Assembly: GCA_003225495.1 (NCBI GenBank) | Contig: QIAJ01000122.1 | Span: forward strand, 1-32,141 | From: Acidobacteriota bacterium | Lineage (GTDB): Bacteria > Acidobacteriota > Terriglobia > Terriglobales > Acidobacteriaceae | DNA: 32,141 nucleotides | Direction of reading: 5' to 3' | Shown: piece by piece, positions 17,025-25,466 of the stretch | How the letters are laid out: every line of letters begins with the position of its first letter | Position numbering within the stretch: the first letter of the stretch is position 1 | Translations under genes and position numbers: made by a program | The notes under the pieces: generated by a model | What the model was told of the DNA's origin: nothing | The model's database searches: none | What the model saw: the letters and a program-made list of their open reading frames with translations, nothing else

Positions 17025-18263
17025 ATGCGCCGCATTCGCTACTCCAAGTACGTGCCCGACCCGGCAGGTGACATGAGCCTGGAGGATCTCCTCGGCGCAC
17101 TCTCTGACTATCTCTTGCGTAGCGGCTTTCAGGAAAACATGTGGTATGAGCTGCCCGAAGGCGAGCAGACGATGGACGCCCTGCGGCGCGTAATCGAGGC
17201 GGCGCTTCTCAACGGGGAATTGTTCGACCAGGAAATGCGCGACCGGCTCGACCAAATGCAGATGGAAGGTGAACTCGATCAATTGATCGAGCAACTCATC
17301 GAACGAATGCAGCAGGAAGATTACATCTCAATCGACCAGCCGCACGATCCAGCAAAGAATTCAAGCGTCGGCGGCCAGGTCGGTGAAGGCCAGCAGCAGG
17401 CGCGCTTTGAGATCACCGACAAGAGTCTCGACTTCCTGGGATTCAAAGCACTTCGCGATCTGCTCGGGTCACTGGGCAAATCGAGCTTCGGACGCCACGA
17501 CACGCGCGACATGGCGACGGGCATCGAAACCAGCGGCGCTTCGAAGCCCTACGAATTCGGCGACACTCTCAATCTAGACATCACTGCCACGCTTTCGAAC
17601 GCGATCCAACGCGAAGGTCTCGAACTACCGTTGAACATCGAATACCGCGACCTACAAGTGCATCAATGCGAATACCAGTCGTCATGCGCAACTGTGTTGA
17701 TGCTGGACTGTTCGCACTCGATGATCCTCTACGGTGAAGATCGTTTCACTCCCGCGAAGAAAGTTGCAATGGCGCTTTCGCATCTCATCCGTACACAGTA
17801 TCCCGGCGACTCGCTATCTCTAGTCCTTTTCCACGATTCGGCGGAAGAGGTTCCGCTCTCGCAGCTGGCCCGAGTGAGAGTCGGTCCATACTACACCAAC
17901 ACTCGCGAAGGCCTGCGGACGGCGCAACGCATCCTCGACCGCCAGCGCAAGGACATGAAGCAGATCGTCATGATCACCGACGGCAAACCCTCGGCGCTGA
18001 CGCTCGAAGATGGCAGAATCTACAAAAACGCCTTCGGCCTCGACCCGCTTGTCGTCAGCCAGACGCTCGAAGAAGTTTCCAAGTGCAAACGCGCAGGCGT
18101 GCTCATCAACACTTTCATGCTCGCGTCTGATTATGGGCTGGTGCAGTTCGTTCAGAAAGTAACCGAGATGTGCCGCGGCAAAGCGTACTTCACCACGCCC
18201 TACACGCTGGGGCAATATCTGCTGATGGACTACATGTCGCGGAAGACCAAGACGATTCACTAG
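17025..18263 (+). CDS. VWA domain protein, MoxR partner
   Basis: 412 residues. The N-terminal half is helical and acidic ([18 protein letters not shown], then [20 protein letters not shown]), typical of CoxE/ChlD-like VWA partners of MoxR ATPases. The C-terminal von Willebrand A domain starts near residue 220. Its MIDAS metal site is D228-C-S-H-S232, with D319 in MITDGKPS as the later acidic residue. No signal peptide or membrane helix, so it acts in the cytoplasm with the upstream ATPase. No Shine-Dalgarno is visible before the ATG, where a heptamer repeat sits instead. Confidence 0.92.
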   Translation: MRRIRYSKYVPDPAGDMSLEDLLGALSDYLLRSGFQENMWYELPEGEQTMDALRRVIEAALLNGELFDQEMRDRLDQMQMEGELDQLIEQLIERMQQEDYISIDQPHDPAKNSSVGGQVGEGQQQARFEITDKSLDFLGFKALRDLLGSLGKSSFGRHDTRDMATGIETSGASKPYEFGDTLNLDITATLSNAIQREGLELPLNIEYRDLQVHQCEYQSSCATVLMLDCSHSMILYGEDRFTPAKKVAMALSHLIRTQYPGDSLSLVLFHDSAEEVPLSQLARVRVGPYYTNTREGLRTAQRILDRQRKDMKQIVMITDGKPSALTLEDGRIYKNAFGLDPLVVSQTLEEVSKCKRAGVLINTFMLASDYGLVQFVQKVTEMCRGKAYFTTPYTLGQYLLMDYMSRKTKTIH

Positions 18264-18303
18264 GAGTCATCGTTGCGTCTTTTTTCGAACCCACTTCAGA
18301 CTC

Positions 18304-18309
18304 AGGAGG
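18304..18309 (+). promoter_or_regulatory. Ribosome binding site deciding a GTG start
   Basis: AGGAGG 7 bases before GTG 18317 supports that start over longer in-frame extensions into the VWA gene. Confidence 0.6.
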
Positions 18310-18316
18310 AGGGTTT

Positions 18317-18664
18317 GTGCCTGAAGTAGATCCCGTGGACCTCGAATTGGTCTTCCAATTGTGCGGCGGCTCTAACCTAACTCCCGAGTCTAAACGGGCC
18401 GCTACCGGTGTTAGTGTCTTCGAACGTGCTTGCAGCCCAGGAGCAGATGTTCGCGCGGTTTGCTACCGCGCCGCGATGTTGGAATTGATGTGCGGCATTG
18501 GTCTGTTGTTACCATGGTTGCACAATGGCGTACTTGATAAAGCCGTGATTAGGGTTGCGGCAATTTTTCCGATGGAGAAAATGCAAGTCGGCGTTGTTCG
18601 GGAAGACTTGCCGTTGAACGTGCAGGAATTTATCAAGCAGATTGAGGCGGAGACGAAGAAGTAA
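18317..18664 (+). CDS. Small hypothetical protein downstream of MoxR-VWA
   Basis: 115 residues from GTG 18317, chosen because AGGAGG precedes it at 7 bases. Family not recognised. It starts with an acidic stretch (PEVDPVDLELVFQLCGG), followed by basic and amphipathic segments, a short hydrophobic stretch (LELMCGIGLLLPWL) and four cysteines, and ends in a charged helix (NVQEFIKQIEAETKK). It begins 53 bases after the VWA stop, so it is probably the third gene of that operon. The frame runs back to 18170 within the VWA gene, but that part is likely a shadow. Confidence 0.6.
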   Translation: MPEVDPVDLELVFQLCGGSNLTPESKRAATGVSVFERACSPGADVRAVCYRAAMLELMCGIGLLLPWLHNGVLDKAVIRVAAIFPMEKMQVGVVREDLPLNVQEFIKQIEAETKK

Positions 18665-18901
18665 GTAGCTTTTGGATGCGAACCATCTGACGTGGCGAGA
18701 AGTCAGTTGCAATCAGCACCATCCAAGTGCGAAGTGTCTTCTCTTCGGCGGCAGCCTTCGCCGACGGGGCGTCCGTGCCACAGGTGCCGATTCATCACAA
18801 AACGCCTGTGATGGTCCGCACATTCTTATCATTCCGAACACGCTACTGTAACTACACTCCCAGGACCACTCCCGGTCCCATTCCCTCCAGAAAAGGTATG
18901 C

Positions 18902-19654
18902 ATGGCTGTGCTCCGAAGTTTATTTGCACTGACCTTCGCTTGTTTAGCGAGCCTGGGCGCGGCCCAGAGCTCGGATCAGCTGGCGGCGGAGCGCGTCCTG
19001 GGGCCACGATGGCGGCAAATGTCCCGGTCGGCCGGGATGATTTTTTCTGGAACGGTGCTCAACGTCGATAACGAGCCTCCCGAGAAGGAAACGCCCATTC
19101 CTCTCGTCCTGATCAAGTTTCGGGTTGACCGAGCGGTCGCCGGAGTCCGCGCAGGGGAGGTGCTCACTGTCCGCGAGTGGGCGGGGGCGTGGTCCACGCA
19201 TCGAGCGATGCGCAGCGGGCAGCGTTTGCTCATCTTCTTATATCCGCTGAGCCGGCTGGGATTGACTAGCCCGGTTGGCGGAGCACAAGGCCAGGTTGTG
19301 CTGGATGCGCGCGGGAAGATTATCCCGGCCGATGTGGTGGGTCTGCCAGCGGCGTGGGCGGAGATTTTACAGCGGGATGAATTAGAGACGTCAAGCTCTA
19401 GAGTCCCATTTCTAAACAGCGATAGTGCAGCGCCGAAGCGCTGCTCCACCCAAACTTTTTCAAGTAATCGAGCCGGCACAGTCCGATTCCGAGATGGTGC
19501 TAGCGCAAGAAGTGAGTACTGCTTTATTAAGAATTCCGCCGCGATTTCGAGCCCTGCTGCGATGCCAGCCGTCATCACTCTGGGTCAACTGGAGCGGGCG
19601 ATCCGCACGGCTCGGGGAAGACGGACGGTTGTGCCGACGAGGAATAGAGAGTGA
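18902..19654 (+). CDS. Secreted protein with possible TIMP/NTR-like OB fold
   Basis: 250 residues; AAAAGG precedes the ATG and a signal peptide follows (LFALTFACLASLGAAQSS). Residues about 35-125 alternate strands in a pattern I associate with TIMP/NTR-like OB-fold proteins: MIFSGTVLNV, LIKFRVDRAVAGVRAGEVL, VREWAGAW, and GQRLLIFLYPLSRLGLTSPV. The assignment is by eye only, and the N-terminal CxC of true TIMPs is absent. The C-terminal part is Ser/Ala-rich and ends in an amphipathic ITLGQLERAIRTAR helix. Its stop overlaps the next gene's GTG start by 4 bases (GTGA at 19651-19654), implying translational coupling with the large pseudo-matrixin protein. Confidence 0.75.
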   Translation: MAVLRSLFALTFACLASLGAAQSSDQLAAERVLGPRWRQMSRSAGMIFSGTVLNVDNEPPEKETPIPLVLIKFRVDRAVAGVRAGEVLTVREWAGAWSTHRAMRSGQRLLIFLYPLSRLGLTSPVGGAQGQVVLDARGKIIPADVVGLPAAWAEILQRDELETSSSRVPFLNSDSAAPKRCSTQTFSSNRAGTVRFRDGASARSEYCFIKNSAAISSPAAMPAVITLGQLERAIRTARGRRTVVPTRNRE

Positions 19655-22600
19655 ACATGCTCCGCCGATTCTTCATCGTAATGGCGCTGATAGGATGCAA
19701 TGCTCTGCCCGCTCGCGGCGGAGGGCCTGCCTTCGTCGCCGGTTCTGGCTTCGATCCTGCTATCAAAGGCCAACCGCTCAACTGGGCGAGAGGAAGTGTG
19801 CAGTACTACACGGACCAGGGAGACTTGAGTCCGATTCTCAGCGGCGGTCAAGCGGATGTGCTGGTGGCCGATGTGATGACCCATTGGACGGGAGTCCCCG
19901 GCGTCGCGGTTACTGCGACCCAGGCCGGTCATCTGGCCGAAGATGTGAGTGGCGCGAATGTCATCGGATTTCCGGATGGCACGTATTCGATCCCCGACGA
20001 TATTCAACCGTCGGCGGTCACGACTCCAGTCGGAATTGTTTATGACTTCGATGGGCAAGTCACCAATGCATTGCTGGGCGAGGGCGCCGGCGGAATAGAG
20101 AATTGCTTTACGAACGCGGCGTATGGGGGGCCCGACAATTTCAGTTTCGACGGACATCTAGCTCATGCGCTGGTCGTCATCAATGGCGTGTGTATCGCCG
20201 ATACTTCCGCGGTTCCGGATATCCGCTACCGGCTGACACGCACCCTGGGCCGCGTCCTGGGGCTAGGCTGGTCGCAGGCCAATCCGAATGTGATCACGCG
20301 TAAGCCGCCCCCGGTTCCTGACGACTTCGAAGGTTTTCCATTGATGCACTATCTCGACCCTGTCGGTTGCGTGCCAATCAAGGTCTGTTACCCCGATGCG
20401 GAGGTGCCCAAGATGGACGATCGAACTGCGCTCGTACGTCTGTATCCAGGAGCGTCGACCGCCAGAATTCACGGCAACGTGTTTTTCAGTGACAACAGCG
20501 GAAATCCCTTGCAGGCGATGCAGGGAGTGAATGTAGTAGCGCGGCGCATGGAATCTGGCCAGCCTTCGCGTTTGTCGGTTGCTACTTCAGTTTCCGGATT
20601 TGCCTTTAGTGGCAATGCGGGCAATGCCGTGAATGGGTTTTTGAATTCCAAGGGATTGCCGTTCGACTTTTTCGGCTCCGACGATCAGACGGTGGAAGGA
20701 GCATTCGATCTTGCCGGACTGGAGATTCCTCCGGGAAGCGGAAGTGTGAAGTACCAGGTTAACGTCGAAGGGCTCGAGCCAAACTGGGCTCAAGGAGTGG
20801 GGCCCTACGCGCCCGCCCAGGTGGCGTCCTCGGGCTCATTTGCACCGGTGATTGTCACGGTGCAACCGGGATTGGATGTCGCGCAGGATATCGTCATGTC
20901 AGGAACGGCAGTTGCGCACCCCGACCCTGCCAACGGCAGCACATACGAAAACCCCGTTAAGCTGCCGCAAGGCGGGGGATGGGGCGCGTGGATCTCCGGC
21001 TATGGCGTTGCAGACTGGCTGCAATTCACCGCTCAGGCGAATCGCACGGCATCGGTGACGGCGACTGCAGTGGATGAGTCCGGCCGCCCGACGCAGACCA
21101 AGCTGATGCCGGTGATCGGCATGTGGCAGTTGAGCGATCAGAGCGGCAGCCCAGCTCCGGCGGCGACGACTGCGCCGTTCAATACGCTCGTGCCGGGAAT
21201 GACTCGTCTGGATGCGCAGTTCAGTGCTACAGACACGTTTCGGGTAGGTGTCGCGGATTATCGCGGGGATGGCCGGCCTGACTACTTTTACTTCGGAAGC
21301 ATTCTCTATTCGGACTCGGTGACGCCGCCACGGATCAGTCTGCAAGGCGGACCTGTGACTCTGCGCGGACTCGGATTCCATCCCGGGTTGCAGGTCAACG
21401 TTGACGCGGCAAGCAGCACCGTGCTCACAATCTCGGCAAATGACCTGCAAGCTACGCTGCCAATTGGTGTGCAGGATGGCACCACAACCGTGGTGGTGAA
21501 TGATCCCGTAAGTGGCGGCTCTTCTCAAATGATCGGTGCCGTGACCTATGGAGCGGCAGCTACGGATCTGCTTGTCCTGCTGCAGGGATCGGAACCTTCG
21601 ACCGCCGTAGGAGCGGAGGCGGCCAATCCGATCCGTGTGCGGGTGGTGTCGGCGGATGGGACGACTGCAGTGAATGGTGCGACCGTTGCCTGGTCCACGA
21701 CCAACGGCGCGACTCTTTCAGTTTGCGGTGGAACGTCGAGTTGCTCCGTGCTCAGCGATCAGGCCGGAGTCGCGACTACGCAGGTGACTCCAACCGCCAC
21801 GGGAGCGAGCACGATTACTGTATCGCTCGCGCCGGCTTCGTATACTCCGCCACAGTCAAAGCAGGCGACGGTGGTTGGGACGGAGTCCGCGCTCGATGTG
21901 GCGGCGGTTGCGCCCACGAAATGGGTGGGTCAGGGCTCAACCATCGACGTCCCGCTCACGGTGCGGGTGCTCATCATGGGCGAGCCCCAGAATAATGTGA
22001 AGATAAATTTCAGAGTCTCCAAAGGGGTCGGCGGGCTGACTTCGGGGACCGCGACTACGAGCAATACGGGGTTTGCGTCGACTACGGTGCATCTCGTGAA
22101 TCACAGCGCCGACGTGCAGGTAACGGCCTGCGTGGCTCCGAACAATGCGCCTTGTCAGACCTTTACTTTGTTCGCGGCGCCGTCGTCGCGCTTGGCACTG
22201 GAAAATGTCAGCGGAGCGGTGCAGGTGATCCCCGTGGGGCAGGCATTGCAGCCGCTGGTATTGCGTGTCACGGATGGGGCTTCGCCGTCGAATCCGGTGA
22301 TGGGAGTGAATCTGGTTTTCGACGTCACGCTAGCGCGCATTCCCAGAGACAATGGGCGTCACGGTGGTGGTGATGACGGCGGCGGAGGTGGCAACGGCAT
22401 GCCAGTGATTCTGGGAACTTACCAGATGCAGGCTGCGACCGCAGATGGCGGGCTTGCCAGCATTGTGCCGACAGTGCAGGACGTTCAGGGTTATTGCGAT
22501 GTTCTAATCGCTGCGACAGGGGGCCCAGTCAGCGCGCAGTTCCATTTGCAGGTAGTGCAGCCGGTTGGAGGCGGAGCGCAGCAGGGAAGTGAGCGCGCGC

Positions 22601-22665
22601 GCGAGCAGAGAGTGGAACGCGGGAATGGTTCTCGGGCGTACAGGCCGCCATTGGTCGAAAAATGA
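19651..22665 (+). CDS. Large secreted protein: dead matrixin-like domain plus IPT/TIG and Big_1-like repeats
   Basis: 1004 residues from GTG 19651, or 1002 from the in-frame ATG 19657. A short signal peptide (FFIVMALIGCNALPARG) leads to a region of about 25-270 that follows the matrixin/metzincin layout: WARGSVQYYTDQGDLS near the start, a helix RLTRTLGRVLGLGWSQ where HExxHxxGxxH belongs, LMHYLDP like a Met-turn, and MDDRTALVRLYPG like the final helix. All zinc ligands and the catalytic Glu are replaced (R197, T198, R201, W207). Next come a carboxypeptidase-regulatory-like region, an IPT/TIG-like segment (SLQGGPVTLRGLGFHPGLQV, about 562-630) and two or three Big_1-like Ig domains (from about 640 to 960). 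A Gly/Asp-rich linker lies near 905. It ends with a basic tail. No transmembrane anchor or sorting signal is visible. Probably a non-enzymatic adhesion or binding protein. Confidence 0.88.
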   Translation: MNMLRRFFIVMALIGCNALPARGGGPAFVAGSGFDPAIKGQPLNWARGSVQYYTDQGDLSPILSGGQADVLVADVMTHWTGVPGVAVTATQAGHLAEDVSGANVIGFPDGTYSIPDDIQPSAVTTPVGIVYDFDGQVTNALLGEGAGGIENCFTNAAYGGPDNFSFDGHLAHALVVINGVCIADTSAVPDIRYRLTRTLGRVLGLGWSQANPNVITRKPPPVPDDFEGFPLMHYLDPVGCVPIKVCYPDAEVPKMDDRTALVRLYPGASTARIHGNVFFSDNSGNPLQAMQGVNVVARRMESGQPSRLSVATSVSGFAFSGNAGNAVNGFLNSKGLPFDFFGSDDQTVEGAFDLAGLEIPPGSGSVKYQVNVEGLEPNWAQGVGPYAPAQVASSGSFAPVIVTVQPGLDVAQDIVMSGTAVAHPDPANGSTYENPVKLPQGGGWGAWISGYGVADWLQFTAQANRTASVTATAVDESGRPTQTKLMPVIGMWQLSDQSGSPAPAATTAPFNTLVPGMTRLDAQFSATDTFRVGVADYRGDGRPDYFYFGSILYSDSVTPPRISLQGGPVTLRGLGFHPGLQVNVDAASSTVLTISANDLQATLPIGVQDGTTTVVVNDPVSGGSSQMIGAVTYGAAATDLLVLLQGSEPSTAVGAEAANPIRVRVVSADGTTAVNGATVAWSTTNGATLSVCGGTSSCSVLSDQAGVATTQVTPTATGASTITVSLAPASYTPPQSKQATVVGTESALDVAAVAPTKWVGQGSTIDVPLTVRVLIMGEPQNNVKINFRVSKGVGGLTSGTATTSNTGFASTTVHLVNHSADVQVTACVAPNNAPCQTFTLFAAPSSRLALENVSGAVQVIPVGQALQPLVLRVTDGASPSNPVMGVNLVFDVTLARIPRDNGRHGGGDDGGGGGNGMPVILGTYQMQAATADGGLASIVPTVQDVQGYCDVLIAATGGPVSAQFHLQVVQPVGGGAQQGSERAREQRVERGNGSRAYRPPLVEK

Positions 22666-22796
22666 TTTCGCTTCTTCGGCACGGCCGATGCCGGGTCATC
22701 TCAAGTGCAATTTGATTTCGATTGCAGCACTCTCTCGATGCTTGCCGGTGATCACAAGTTAAGCACTAACTAGTAGCCACCGACCACCTGAAGTAT

Positions 22797-24992
22797 TTAC
22801 TTCTTCGTCCACTGATCCACCCAGTCATTCACCGTCTTGTACCAGAGCTGCGAATTCTGCGGCTTGAGGATCCAGTGCCCTTCGTCGGGGAAGTAGAGCA
22901 TCTTCGAGGGGACTCCCATCGTCTGGAGCGTTGTGAAAAGCTGAAAGCCTTCGCTGACGTCGAGGCGGTAATCGAGCTGGCTGTGGATGACGAGCGTTGG
23001 CGTCTTGAAATTCTTCGCGAAATTGCGCGGGTTCCACTTCTCGTACATTTCCGGATTCGTATACGGAGTGCCCTTGAACTCCCAGTTATTGAACCAGAGT
23101 TCTTCGGTTGTGCCCCAGGCGGAGTAAGTATTGAACATGCCGTCGTGCGAGACGATGCACTTGAAGCGGTCGGTGTGGCCGAGGATCCAGTTGGCCATGT
23201 ATCCGCCATAACTCGCGCCCAGCGCGCACTCGCGGTCCTTGTCGATGAACGGATACGTCTTCTCCGCGTAGTCGAGGCCCTTCATCAGGTCTTCAAACGG
23301 AGCTCCGCCCCAGTCGCCGTTGATGGCGTCGATGAACTTTTGTCCGTAGCCAGGCGATCCGTGAAAGTTGATCATGATGACGACGTACCCACTGGCGGCG
23401 AACAGTTCGGCGTTCCAGCGATAGCTCCAAAGATCACCCATCGGAACTTCGGGGCCGCCATGGACGATGAACTTCAGCGGATATTTCTTACTGGCATCGA
23501 AGTTCGGCGGCTTGACGAGGAAGCCCTGAACTTTGTCGCCAAACGCACCGGGGAACCAGAAGCGAACAGGGTCAAGCGGCGCCATGGCGACGTCGGAGAA
23601 TGTGGCATCGTTCACGTGGGTTAGAGCATGACTGTAATCGTGATCGTTCCGGACGTCCCCAACAGTGCCGTGATTTAACGATTGCTCAGACACCTCCACT
23701 CGGAAGATTTCGTTCGGACGCGAGACAGACATCCTAGTGAATAGAAGAGATTTTCCATCTCGAGTTATGGCTAAGTCATCGTTAAACCACTCCACCATCT
23801 TCCATACGCGATTTCTCTCAGCGGAGTTGCCATCCTTGTCTACCCACCAGATGGGAGATTCTCCGGCGTCTTCTGCAGCTAGAAAAATGCGCTTGGAGTC
23901 AGGCCCCCAAATATACGTCCCTACCCAGCTATCGAAACTCTCCGTCAAATTCTTCCTCTCTCCGGTTTTGCGGTCGTACAGCATCAACCGAAACCGGTCG
24001 CTCTCGTATCCCGGACGCTGCTGGGCGCGGTAGGCGATGTACTTGCCATCGGGCGAATAGAGCGGCGTCGAGTCGCTGGCGGGATTGTCGGGGGTGATGT
24101 TCTTGGCTTGGACGGGCGAGGCACCCGTCCCTACATTCACCGGGACGATCCAGAGATCGTTGTTGGTGGAAGTGGCTTCGACCTTGTCGTGATTCGAGGT
24201 GTAGCAAATCTCCTGCCCGTCGGGCGAGAAGGCATAGTTGTCCTGTCCGCCGAGTGAGAACACGGGCGAATCGTAGTCGCCGGGCGTGAGGTCGCGCGGC
24301 GTGCTGCCATCGCGCGCGAGTTCGTTCGGGGGAGTGAGAGAGGCGGTCGCTCCGTTGACTTCAACAACTCGGGAAACCGGCACGACGAAAATGTGAGTGC
24401 GTTTCCCCGCTTTGTACGCATTCCAATGCCGATAGAGCAGCCGGTCGAAGATCATCGCGTTGACCTTGGATTCCCCAATTTCTTTCAGCTTCCTTGCATT
24501 GCACTCAACTTCGGCGAGGGGTTTTCCGTCACATTCGGGGTAGACATCAGAGGTAAAGAGAACGTATCCATCGTCTGGCGACCACAGTTCGCCGCTTGCT
24601 TCCGTCGCGATCAACGTCAGCTTGTGCACGAGCATTACTTTCCCGGCAGCGCCGTCAAACTCCGCAATCCAAACCTGCGACCCACCTTCTTTAGTCGAGA
24701 GAAACGCAAAGCGCTTCCCATCCGGCGCCCATCGCGGACGATCCCCATCCTGATCGGCGATCAGCATCCGTTCCTTCCCGCCCGCCAGTGGCACGATCCA
24801 GATGTGCGGTGTCTTCTTGTTGCTCGCGAGATCGACGTCGACGGCGCTGAAGAGCACCCACTTTCCATCCGGCGAAGGTACCGGCTCGCCGACGCGCTTC
24901 AACTTCATCATGTCTTCGAAAGTGAAGGGGTGCTTGGTTTGAGAAAATGCAGGAAGAATCAAAAGAAGAAGAGAAATAAATAGCCGGCGCAT
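22797..24992 (-). CDS. S9 family prolyl oligopeptidase (DPP/acylaminoacyl-peptidase-like)
   Basis: Secreted serine peptidase, 731 residues, with a signal peptide (LFISLLLLILPAFSQ) and GGAGGT before the ATG. The N-terminal beta-propeller (about 35-420) has TolB/WD-like strands (PSPDGKWVLFSA, WAPDGKRFAFLS, YSPDGKYIAYRA). The C-terminal alpha/beta hydrolase domain has nucleophile S594 in GASYGGY, the acid probably D674 in LDYRLD, and H706 in DEGHW. The oxyanion region HGGPEVP is also present. It cleaves short peptides at the cell exterior or in the periplasm. A REP-like palindrome is translated inside the propeller as VGTGASPV (minus strand, around 24110-24134). Transcribed alone, with a second REP-like element upstream. 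Confidence 0.95.
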   Translation of the reverse strand: MRRLFISLLLLILPAFSQTKHPFTFEDMMKLKRVGEPVPSPDGKWVLFSAVDVDLASNKKTPHIWIVPLAGGKERMLIADQDGDRPRWAPDGKRFAFLSTKEGGSQVWIAEFDGAAGKVMLVHKLTLIATEASGELWSPDDGYVLFTSDVYPECDGKPLAEVECNARKLKEIGESKVNAMIFDRLLYRHWNAYKAGKRTHIFVVPVSRVVEVNGATASLTPPNELARDGSTPRDLTPGDYDSPVFSLGGQDNYAFSPDGQEICYTSNHDKVEATSTNNDLWIVPVNVGTGASPVQAKNITPDNPASDSTPLYSPDGKYIAYRAQQRPGYESDRFRLMLYDRKTGERKNLTESFDSWVGTYIWGPDSKRIFLAAEDAGESPIWWVDKDGNSAERNRVWKMVEWFNDDLAITRDGKSLLFTRMSVSRPNEIFRVEVSEQSLNHGTVGDVRNDHDYSHALTHVNDATFSDVAMAPLDPVRFWFPGAFGDKVQGFLVKPPNFDASKKYPLKFIVHGGPEVPMGDLWSYRWNAELFAASGYVVIMINFHGSPGYGQKFIDAINGDWGGAPFEDLMKGLDYAEKTYPFIDKDRECALGASYGGYMANWILGHTDRFKCIVSHDGMFNTYSAWGTTEELWFNNWEFKGTPYTNPEMYEKWNPRNFAKNFKTPTLVIHSQLDYRLDVSEGFQLFTTLQTMGVPSKMLYFPDEGHWILKPQNSQLWYKTVNDWVDQWTKK
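24110..24134 (-). repeat. REP-like palindrome inside the S9 peptidase gene
   Basis: On the minus strand: the tetranucleotide GTAG, then a 7-bp perfect stem GGACGGG/CCCGTCC with a 7-base loop. GTAG (or a variant) before a hairpin is the known layout of REP elements recognised by RAYT transposases. It lies in frame and is translated as part of NVGTGASPVQAK. Confidence 0.65.
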
Positions 24993-25037
24993 AGCCTACC
25001 TCCAGCAGACAGGAGAGTGTAGCACCCGACTCTTGCA

Positions 25038-25064
25038 GGGACAGCCGTGGGCGGCTGTTCCTAC
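25038..25064 (-). repeat. REP-like palindrome at the 3' end of the TPR gene
   Basis: On the minus strand: GTAG then an imperfect 10-bp stem (GAACAGCCG with CGGCTGTCCC, including one G-T pair) around a 4-base loop. Same orientation and same GTAGG(A/G)AC head as the element at 24110-24134. The TAG stop of the TPR gene (25061-25063) is inside this GTAG. It could also act as a 3' RNA hairpin; there is no T-run. Confidence 0.65.
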
Positions 25065-25369
25065 GTGAGGCTTTCCAGCATCGCAGTCATCTCTGATTGG
25101 GCATGGGCATTGCCTGTCCGGCGTGCGGATGAGATTCCGTCCACCAACATTCTCTTAGCGTCGTCGGTCCGGCCGGCTTTTTCCAGAGTTTGCGCGGCCA
25201 TGAAATAGCCTGGTACGTAGTCGGGATTTTTCTCGAGCAGCGTTTTGAATTGCTGCAGAGCTTCGTCGATCTTTCCGGCGTTTGAGTATTCCATGGCCAG
25301 TCCGTAGCGGGCGAAGGAGTCCGCGGGGTTTGCGGTCAGAATTTCGGTCAGCATGGCGATGCGATCCAT
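25061..25369 (-). CDS. Small TPR protein
   Basis: 102 residues, two to three tetratricopeptide units: MLTEILTANPADSFARYGLA, MEYSNAGKIDEALQQFKTLL and MAAQTLEKAGRTDDAKRMLV match the helix pairs with Ala/Gly and Pro at usual positions. No signal peptide, so probably cytoplasmic and a protein-protein adaptor. Its stop codon is supplied by a REP-like element, so the original C-terminus may have been longer. Its upstream region carries a 4-unit heptamer repeat (25373-25400), and no clear Shine-Dalgarno is visible. Confidence 0.85.
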   Translation of the reverse strand: MDRIAMLTEILTANPADSFARYGLAMEYSNAGKIDEALQQFKTLLEKNPDYVPGYFMAAQTLEKAGRTDDAKRMLVDGISSARRTGNAHAQSEMTAMLESLT

Positions 25370-25372
25370 AAG

Positions 25373-25400
25373 GCAGGTCTCAGGCTACAGGTCACAGGTT
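25373..25400. repeat. Four-copy heptamer repeat upstream of the TPR gene
   Basis: Units on the plus strand: GCAGGTC, TCAGGCT, ACAGGTC, ACAGGTT. On the minus strand these read AACCTGT, GACCTGT, AGCCTGA, GACCTGC, i.e. the same (G/C)ACCTGA-like unit as at 3086-3148. It ends 3 bases before the TPR start codon and leaves no normal ribosome site. Confidence 0.75.
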
Positions 25401-25456
25401 AATGTCCTAATTACCAAATGCCAAGTTGCAAGGCTCGCGCTACAATTGCTTTCTTC

Positions 25457-25463
25457 GGAGAAG
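25457..25463 (+). promoter_or_regulatory. Ribosome binding site supporting a TTG start
   Basis: CGGAGAAG-like purine stretch just before TTG 25467. The frame is open further upstream to 25353, but that part lies in repeat and intergenic DNA. Confidence 0.4.
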
Positions 25464-25466
25464 AAT

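Noticed and set aside
18727-19071. 114-residue open frame overlapping the start of the TIMP-like gene
   Set aside because: It shadows the signal-peptide gene in another frame and lacks a ribosome site.
19425-20045. 206-residue plus-strand open frame spanning the two-gene overlap
   Set aside because: Arg/Ser-rich out-of-frame translation of GC-rich coding DNA.
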